Shown: in pieces, positions 59,180 through 64,000 of the stretch
How positions within the stretch are numbered: position 1 is the stretch's first letter
Layout: the number at the start of each line of letters is the position of its first letter
Assembly (NCBI GenBank): GCA_024235855.1
Contig: JACKLN010000002.1
Location: 319,581 to 383,580 of the forward strand
Origin: Burkholderiaceae bacterium
Lineage (GTDB): Bacteria > Pseudomonadota > Gammaproteobacteria > Burkholderiales > Burkholderiaceae_C
DNA length: 64,000 nt
Reading direction: 5' to 3'
The notes under the pieces: generated by a model
The model's input: the letters and a program-made list of their open reading frames with translations, nothing else
What the model was told of the DNA's origin: nothing
Database searches by the model: none
Made by a program: the position numbers and the translations under genes

Positions 59180-59913
59180 CGAGTCCAATCGCGACCCGAG
59201 GCCAGCGCTTCGACCGGCTCGACGCGCTGCGCGGTCTGGCCATCGTCTGGATGGCGGCCTACCACTTCGCCTTCGACCTCAACCACTACGGGTTCTTCCA
59301 GCCGCCGTACCGCTTCTTCCACGACCCGTTGTGGACCGTGCAGCGCACGATGATCCTGTCGGGCTTCCTGCTGTGCGCCGGTGCGGCGCTGGCGGTGGCG
59401 CTGGACGCCGGCCAGAGCTGGCCACGCTTCTGGCGGCGCTGGGCGCAGGTGGCGGGCTGTGCGCTGCTGGTCAGCATCGGATCCTCGTTCATGTTCCCGA
59501 AGAGCTGGATCTTCTTCGGCGTGCTGCACGGCATTGCGCTGATGCTGATCCTGGCCCGGCTGCTGGCGCCGCTGCGCGGCGGGCTGTGGCCGCTGGCGGC
59601 GGCCTGCATCGCGCTGCCGGCGCTGTGGCGCCACCCGGTGTTCGACGTGCCGTGGCTGGCCTGGATCGGCCTGGTCACGCACAAGCCGATCACCGAGGAC
59701 TGGGTACCGGTGCTGCCCTGGTTCGGCGTGATGCTGGCGGGCCTGGCGGGTGCGCAGTGGCTGCTGGCGCATCGGCGGGCGGCCTTTGCTAGCCCGGTGC
59801 CAGGCGTGCTGCAGCCGCTGGCGGTCCTGGGGCGCTGGAGCCTGAGCTTCTACATGCTGCATCAGCCGGTGCTCATCGGAGGCATCTTGCTGTACCTGAA
59901 AATGGCGGGATGA
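59176..59913 (+). CDS. DUF1624 / heparan-alpha-glucosaminide acetyltransferase-like membrane protein
   Basis: 245 residues with about seven hydrophobic segments. The N terminus RLDALRGLAIVWMAAYHFAFD, with the H-F-x-F-D pattern, is typical of DUF1624, a family related to acyltransferase-3 and HGSNAT proteins. It starts at GTG 59176 overlapping the toxin stop (GTGA). Its stop overlaps the RlmB ATG. It sits in the inner membrane, and the group transferred is not known. Confidence 0.75.
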   Translation: MTSPIATRGQRFDRLDALRGLAIVWMAAYHFAFDLNHYGFFQPPYRFFHDPLWTVQRTMILSGFLLCAGAALAVALDAGQSWPRFWRRWAQVAGCALLVSIGSSFMFPKSWIFFGVLHGIALMLILARLLAPLRGGLWPLAAACIALPALWRHPVFDVPWLAWIGLVTHKPITEDWVPVLPWFGVMLAGLAGAQWLLAHRRAAFASPVPGVLQPLAVLGRWSLSFYMLHQPVLIGGILLYLKMAG

Positions 59914-60653
59914 AACCCGGCATCCTCTACGGCTTCCACGCCGTCACCGTGCGGCTGAAGACCGCGCCCGAATCCGTGCTCGAGGTGCACGTGGACGCCA
60001 CCCGCCGCGACGCCCGCATGCGTGGCTTCGTGGAGCGCGCCCAGGCCACTGGTGCGAAGATCGTCGACAGCGACGATGCCCGGCTGGCCAAGCTGTGCGG
60101 CGGCCGTGGCCACCAGGGCGTGGTGGCGCGCGTGCAGGCACTGGCGCCGAAGCATTCGCTGGACGACGTGCTGGACGAGGCAGATGGCCCGCCGCTGGTG
60201 CTGGTGCTCGACGGCGTGACCGACCCGCACAACCTGGGCGCTTGCCTGCGCGTGGCCGATGGTGCCGGCGCGCATGCGGTGGTGGCGCCGCGAGACCACG
60301 CCGTGGGCCTGAACGCCACCGTGGCCAAGGTGGCCAGCGGCGCGGCCGAGACCGTGCCCTACCTGATGGTGACCAACCTGGCGCGCACGCTGGGCGAGCT
60401 GAAGGAACGCGATATCCGTGTCATCGGCACCAGCGACGACGCCGAGCAGACCCTGTACGACCTGGACCTCACCGGCCCGGTCGCCCTGGTGCTCGGCGCC
60501 GAGGGCCCCGGCATGCGCCAGCTCACGCGCAAGACCTGCGACCAGCTGGTGCGCATCCCGATGAACGGGGCGGTGGAGAGCCTCAACGTCTCGGTGGCCG
60601 CCGCCGTGTGCCTGTACGAAGCCCTGCGGCAGCGGCAGCATGGACAGGGTTGA
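59910..60653 (+). CDS. rlmB: RlmB, 23S rRNA 2'-O-ribose G2251 methyltransferase
   Basis: 247 residues. SpoU/TrmH-type knot: VLDGVTDPHNLGACLR, LVLGAEGPGM and IPMNGAVESLNVSVAA give motifs 1-3, with the N-terminal RNA-binding (L30e-like) part before them. It acts on 23S rRNA in the cytoplasm. Overlaps its upstream neighbour by ATGA and the sirtuin gene by 14 bases. Confidence 0.94.
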   Translation: MKPGILYGFHAVTVRLKTAPESVLEVHVDATRRDARMRGFVERAQATGAKIVDSDDARLAKLCGGRGHQGVVARVQALAPKHSLDDVLDEADGPPLVLVLDGVTDPHNLGACLRVADGAGAHAVVAPRDHAVGLNATVAKVASGAAETVPYLMVTNLARTLGELKERDIRVIGTSDDAEQTLYDLDLTGPVALVLGAEGPGMRQLTRKTCDQLVRIPMNGAVESLNVSVAAAVCLYEALRQRQHGQG

Positions 60654-61374
60654 CGCTGTCCGCCGCCGTCTCGAGGCCGCGCAGCGCGTCTGCGTGCTCA
60701 CCGGCGCCGGCATGTCCGCCGAGAGCGGCATCCCGACCTTCCGCGACGCGATGACCGGCCTGTGGTCGCGCTTCGACCCGGCCGAGCTGGCCAGCGAGGA
60801 CGGCTTCCGCGCCGACCCGGGCCGCGTGTGGGACTGGTACGCCGAGCGCCGCGACGGTGTTCACAGGGCCGAACCCAACGCCGGCCACCACGCCCTGGCC
60901 GCCTTTGCGGCCCGCAGGCCGGGCGTGCTGACCCTGGTCACGCAGAACGTCGACGATCTGCACCAGCGCGCGGGCAACGTCGACACCATCCGTTTGCACG
61001 GCGACATCCTGCGCGACCGCTGGCTGGAACCCTGCCGCTGCCGCCCGGCGCTGCCGCCCGACGCCGCCACGCCGGGCCGGCCGCCACGCTGCCCGGGCTG
61101 TGGCGTGATGGCCCGCCCCGGCGTGGTCTGGTTCGGCGAGTTCCTGCCCGAGGGCGCGCTAGTCGCGGCGCAACAGGCGGCTTCGGCCTGCGACGTGATG
61201 CTGGTGGTCGGCACCTCGGGCGCCGTCTGGCCCGCCGCCGGCCTGGCCGGGCGGGCGAAGACGCGCGGCGCCTTCGTCGCCATCGTCAACCCGCACGACA
61301 GCGAGATCGACGCCGAAGCCGACGTCGTGCTGCGCGGCACCGCCGCCACCGTGCTGCCGGCGTTGCTGTCCTGA
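60640..61374 (+). CDS. cobB: NAD-dependent protein deacylase (sirtuin, CobB-like)
   Basis: 244 residues. NAD motif GAGMSAESGIPTFR, TQNVDDLHQRAG and catalytic His120 in RLHGD. Zinc cysteines Cys132, Cys134, Cys151 and Cys154 are present, but the first pair is C-x-C rather than the usual C-x-x-C. Tyr67-x-x-Arg70 (WYAER) matches the pair that lets SIRT5 and CobB accept succinyl or malonyl groups. It overlaps rlmB by 14 bases. It probably regulates metabolic enzymes, perhaps acyl-CoA enzymes nearby. Confidence 0.9.
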   Translation: MDRVDAVRRRLEAAQRVCVLTGAGMSAESGIPTFRDAMTGLWSRFDPAELASEDGFRADPGRVWDWYAERRDGVHRAEPNAGHHALAAFAARRPGVLTLVTQNVDDLHQRAGNVDTIRLHGDILRDRWLEPCRCRPALPPDAATPGRPPRCPGCGVMARPGVVWFGEFLPEGALVAAQQAASACDVMLVVGTSGAVWPAAGLAGRAKTRGAFVAIVNPHDSEIDAEADVVLRGTAATVLPALLS

Positions 61375-61425
61375 CGTCGCCAGCGACCCCCGCCGCGCCC
61401 GCGTCGCCCTAAACTGTCGCCCACC

Positions 61426-62052
61426 ATGCCCGTCATCGCTGTCAACCACCCCCTCGTCCGCCACAAGGTCGGCCTGCTGCGCGAGCAGGACATCTCGACC
61501 AAGAAGTTCCGCGAGCTCACGGGCGAACTGGCGCGACTGCTGGCCTACGAGGCCACCGCGGATTTCCCGCTCGAGAAGACCACGGTGCAGTGCTGGAGCG
61601 GCCCGACCGAGATCGACCAGATCGCCGGCCGCAAGGTGACGGTGGTGCCCATCCTGCGTGCCGGCCTGGGCATGCTCGACGGCGTGCTCGACATGATCCC
61701 CAACGCCAAGGTCAGTGTGGTGGGTCTGTCGCGCAACCACGAGACGCTGCAGCCGGAGCACTATTTCGAGCGCTTCGTCGGCCACCTGGACGAGCGCACG
61801 GCGCTGATCGTCGACCCCATGCTGGCCACCGCCGGCTCCATGATCGCCACCATCGACCTGCTCAAGCGCAAGGGCTGCAAGGACATCCGGGCCCTGGTGC
61901 TGGTAGCCGCCCCCGAAGGCATCCGCGCGCTGGACGCTGCCCACCCGGACGTGCGCTGCTGGACGGCGTCCATCGACAGCCACCTCAACGAGGTGGGCTA
62001 CATCATTCCCGGCCTGGGCGACGCCGGCGACAAGATCTTCGGCACCAAATGA
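61426..62052 (+). CDS. upp: Uracil phosphoribosyltransferase
   Basis: 208 residues, as usual for Upp. It makes UMP from uracil and PRPP for pyrimidine salvage. PRPP site ALIVDPMLATAGSM; uracil site NEVGYIIPGLGDAGD. It overlaps the next gene by ATGA. Confidence 0.95.
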   Translation: MPVIAVNHPLVRHKVGLLREQDISTKKFRELTGELARLLAYEATADFPLEKTTVQCWSGPTEIDQIAGRKVTVVPILRAGLGMLDGVLDMIPNAKVSVVGLSRNHETLQPEHYFERFVGHLDERTALIVDPMLATAGSMIATIDLLKRKGCKDIRALVLVAAPEGIRALDAAHPDVRCWTASIDSHLNEVGYIIPGLGDAGDKIFGTK

Positions 62053-62393
62053 AGCACCTCACCCTGCTGGCCGCCGTGGCCGCCACGGCCGCTGTCACGC
62101 TCGCCGGCTGCACCCAGGAACGCCAGAACCAGATCCGTCGCGAGATCCAGAACTGGACGGGCAACGACGGCGTGCTTGAGATCTATGCCGGGTCGCAGCT
62201 GGTGCGCCGCTTCCTGAAGGTGGACAAGCTGTCCACGGCGCTGGGCACCGACGACGGCGCGCCGCGCGAGTACCGCTTCGGCTATGGCGTGCTGGACGAG
62301 AACCTGAACGGGCAGGTGGATGCTGGCGAGAAGCGGATCTACTTCGAGATCGGCGGCTTCTCGACCTACGTGTTCTTCGACAACCCGCGCTGA
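62049..62393 (+). CDS. Small hypothetical lipoprotein
   Basis: 114 residues. Lipobox TLAGCTQE. The mature part is short and contains YGVLDENLNGQVDAGEKRIY, which looks like a Ca-binding loop, and ends FSTYVFFDNPR. No family recognised. The ATG overlaps the upp stop, so it is co-translated with upp. It ends inside the opposite gene at 62366. Confidence 0.7.
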   Translation: MKHLTLLAAVAATAAVTLAGCTQERQNQIRREIQNWTGNDGVLEIYAGSQLVRRFLKVDKLSTALGTDDGAPREYRFGYGVLDENLNGQVDAGEKRIYFEIGGFSTYVFFDNPR

Positions 62394-62740
62394 CCGGGCG
62401 CGCGGCGGGCGAAGGCCCGTGCGGCAACGCCGGCGCCCAGCAGCACCAGCCCCATGAGCGCATAGGCGCCGGGATCGGGCACGCCGCCGGCAGGCAAGGT
62501 CGCCATCGGCATGGTCGCGGCCGATGCCGACGGCACGGTGGTGTCGGGCGCTCCCAAGGGTTGCGCTGGCACCAGCCAGGTGACCGGCGGCGCCAGGCTG
62601 CTCAGCGACCACTGCATCGCCAGTTCGTCCCGCTCGGCGGCCAGCGTGTCGCCCTGGACGGGTGCGGCCCAAGCTCCCGCGGAGGCGACCAGCAGTGCTG
62701 CGGGCAGCAACCGGGTGCGAACGGCGGACCAGAACGACAT
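62366..62740 (-). CDS. PEP-CTERM-like exported protein
   Basis: 124 residues. N-terminal signal (LLPAALLVASAGAWA), a low-complexity middle and a C-terminal sorting signal: VPDPGAYALMGLVLLGAGV followed by RAFARR. This follows the V-P-x-P, hydrophobic stretch, Arg-rich layout of PEP-CTERM substrates, with Asp in place of the usual Glu. It would be processed by exosortase/archaeosortase-type enzymes, none of which is seen here. Overlaps the 62049 lipoprotein by 28 bases, tail to tail. Confidence 0.68.
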   Translation of the reverse strand: MSFWSAVRTRLLPAALLVASAGAWAAPVQGDTLAAERDELAMQWSLSSLAPPVTWLVPAQPLGAPDTTVPSASAATMPMATLPAGGVPDPGAYALMGLVLLGAGVAARAFARRAPGQRGLSKNT

Positions 62741-62833
62741 GCATCAGAGCCTAGCCGCGATGCAGCGTCGCGTCATCCCCCAGGGGCGGGCGTGTCCGGC
62801 ACGTCGTGCGCTATGCACGCCCAGGTGGCCGTG

Positions 62834-63841
62834 TCAGCGGTGGACCTTCAAGGCCTCGGGGTTCACCAGACCGGTCGGCCGGCCCTCGATGAAACTGACG
62901 ACGTTGTCGAAAGCGGCGCCGAAGTAAAGCTCGTAGCTGTCCTGCTCCACGTAGCCGATGTGGGGGGTGCAGACCGCGTTCTCCAGCCGCAGCAGGGGGT
63001 GGCCCTGCAGGATGGGTTCGCTTTCGAACACGTCCACCGCCGCCATGCCCGGTCGGCCCCGGTTGAGCGCCGAGACGAGGGCGTTCTCCGCCAGCAGTTC
63101 GGCCCGCGAGGTGTTGACGAACAGCGCCGTCGGCTTCATGCGCGAGAGATCCTCCAGCGTCACCAGCCCGCGCGTGGTGTCCGCCAGGCGCAGGTGCAGG
63201 CTGAGCACGTCGCTGGTGGCAAAGAAGGTCTCACAGTCCGCGGCCGCCTGGTGGCCATCGGCCACCGCCCGCTGGCGCGAGCTCTCGCTGCCCCAGACCT
63301 GCACCGTCATGCCGAACGCGCGGCCGTAGCCGGCCACCATCTGACCGATCTTGCCGTAGCCCCAGAGGCCCAGCGTGCGCCCGCGCAGCACCGTGCCCAG
63401 GCCGAAGTTCGGCGGCATCGACGCCGCCTTCAGGCCCGCCTGCTGCCAGGCGCCATGCTTGAGGTTGCCGATGTACTGCGGCAGCCGCCGCATCGCCGCC
63501 ATGATCAGCGCCCAGGTCAGCTCCGCCGGTGCCACCGGCGAGCCCACGCCTTCGGCCACCGCGATGCCCTGGCGGGTGCAGGCATCGACATCGATGTGGC
63601 CGCCCACCCGGCCGGTCTGCGAGATCAGCTTGAGCCGGGGCAGTTTCTCCAGCAACTGGCGCGGAAAGTGGGTGCGTTCCCGGATCAGCACCAGCACGTC
63701 GGCGTCGCGCAGGCGCACCGACAGCTGACCGATGCCCTTGACGGTGTTGGTGAAGACCTTGGCGTTGTAGGGCTCCAGGCGCGCCGCGCAGGCCAGTTTG
63801 CGCACGGCGTCCTGATAGTCGTCGAGGATGATGATGTTCAT
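62834..63841 (-). CDS. D-2-hydroxyacid dehydrogenase family protein
   Basis: 335 residues from ATG 63841 (MNIIILDD); ATG 63865 would add eight residues. NAD motif LGLWGYGKIGQMVAG. Catalytic positions are visible as NTSRAELL, DVFESEPI and TPHIGYVEQ. The family reduces 2-ketoacids or oxidises D-2-hydroxyacids with NAD(P). It is one of several dehydrogenases of this type in such genomes, and the substrate cannot be named. Confidence 0.88.
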   Translation of the reverse strand: MNIIILDDYQDAVRKLACAARLEPYNAKVFTNTVKGIGQLSVRLRDADVLVLIRERTHFPRQLLEKLPRLKLISQTGRVGGHIDVDACTRQGIAVAEGVGSPVAPAELTWALIMAAMRRLPQYIGNLKHGAWQQAGLKAASMPPNFGLGTVLRGRTLGLWGYGKIGQMVAGYGRAFGMTVQVWGSESSRQRAVADGHQAAADCETFFATSDVLSLHLRLADTTRGLVTLEDLSRMKPTALFVNTSRAELLAENALVSALNRGRPGMAAVDVFESEPILQGHPLLRLENAVCTPHIGYVEQDSYELYFGAAFDNVVSFIEGRPTGLVNPEALKVHR

Positions 63842-63855
63842 CGCCGCACGATTGT

Positions 63856-63885
63856 GCCGCGCCACCGCGGTGGCGGTGGCGCGGC
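63856..63885. terminator. 13-bp perfect hairpin, terminator-like
   Basis: GCCGCGCCACCGC (63856-63868), 4-base loop, GCGGTGGCGCGGC (63873-63885). It lies between the stop of the edge gene and the start of the dehydrogenase, both leftward. There is no T-run. Confidence 0.45.
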
Positions 63886-63900
63886 GGCCCGACGCGGCCG

Positions 63901-64000
63901 TTACCAGTCGTGCAGCGTCAGCGCGCCGGTGCCATCGAGGTAGAGCACGCCGCTGCCGAGCACCAGCGCGCGCTCGGCGTGCACGCCGTCGCTCACGGGC
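63901..64000 (-). CDS. Partial unknown gene running off the right edge
   Basis: Reading leftward from the edge, a frame of 32 codons ends at TAA (63903-63901). The visible peptide ends VLYLDGTGALTLHDW, a strand-rich pattern seen in repeat beta-propellers, but this is too short for a family call. No start is in the window. Confidence 0.4.
   Translation of the reverse strand, partial: PVSDGVHAERALVLGSGVLYLDGTGALTLHDW

Overview
The window is very GC-rich, densely coded chromosomal DNA with short intergenic gaps and many 4-base ATGA start/stop overlaps. Gene content (ThrH, RlhA, RlmB, an atu/liu-type acyl-CoA operon with a MerR regulator, a PEP-CTERM-like protein, a GCCCCC/GGGGGC intergenic repeat) suggests a betaproteobacterium of the order Burkholderiales, probably near Rubrivivax, Leptothrix, Roseateles or Mitsuaria. 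This is inference from family resemblance, not a database placement. I saw no rRNA, tRNA, CRISPR array or transposase.

Left part (1-11.1 kb): the end of a flavin-dependent tryptophan-halogenase-like gene; then, leftward, a 2-hydroxyacyl-CoA-lyase-like ThDP enzyme with an acyl-CoA synthetase, the rRNA hydroxylase RlhA, a trypsin-like protease, ThrH and a molybdopterin oxidoreductase; then a proline-rich hypothetical protein.

Centre (11.2-42.6 kb): a large beta-1,3-glucan (laminarin/callose/curdlan type) utilisation locus. A LacI-family regulator precedes a rightward operon: ABC sugar-binding protein, two permeases, GH1 beta-glucosidase, GH16, two GH17 enzymes and a GH16 lipoprotein. A leftward operon starting at 34.0 kb encodes an outer-membrane barrel, a GH17 lipoprotein, a GH30 enzyme, a ~1100-residue GH149/GH161-like phosphorylase and an MFS sugar transporter fused to a GH17 domain. 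A rightward set from 34.2 kb encodes a secreted GH81 endo-beta-1,3-glucanase, two surface-type lipoproteins, a second barrel and glucokinase. Four perfect copies and one imperfect copy of the palindrome TGAAAGCGCTTTCA lie before lacI, the ABC operon, both sides of the 34.0-34.2 kb divergent region and the 36.7 kb lipoprotein, so the locus looks like one regulon. A pentaheme cytochrome c and an NAD-dependent epimerase sit within it. The proposed flow is surface cleavage (GH81, GH16, GH17), passage through the barrels, import by the ABC and MFS carriers, cytoplasmic hydrolysis or phosphorolysis, and phosphorylation of glucose by Glk.

Right part (42.6-64 kb): an HtrA-type protease; a leftward operon resembling acyclic-terpene/leucine catabolism (SDR, carboxyltransferase, acyl-CoA dehydrogenase, hydratase, biotin carboxylase, BKACE enzyme, thioesterase); and a divergent rightward operon (MerR regulator, acyl-CoA dehydrogenase, aldehyde dehydrogenase, thiolase, FadB-like protein). 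A perfect TGACGTTAACGTCA palindrome lies between the two. A Xre/RES toxin-antitoxin pair follows, then a DUF1624-type membrane protein, RlmB, a sirtuin, Upp, two small exported proteins, a D-2-hydroxyacid dehydrogenase and a gene cut by the right edge.
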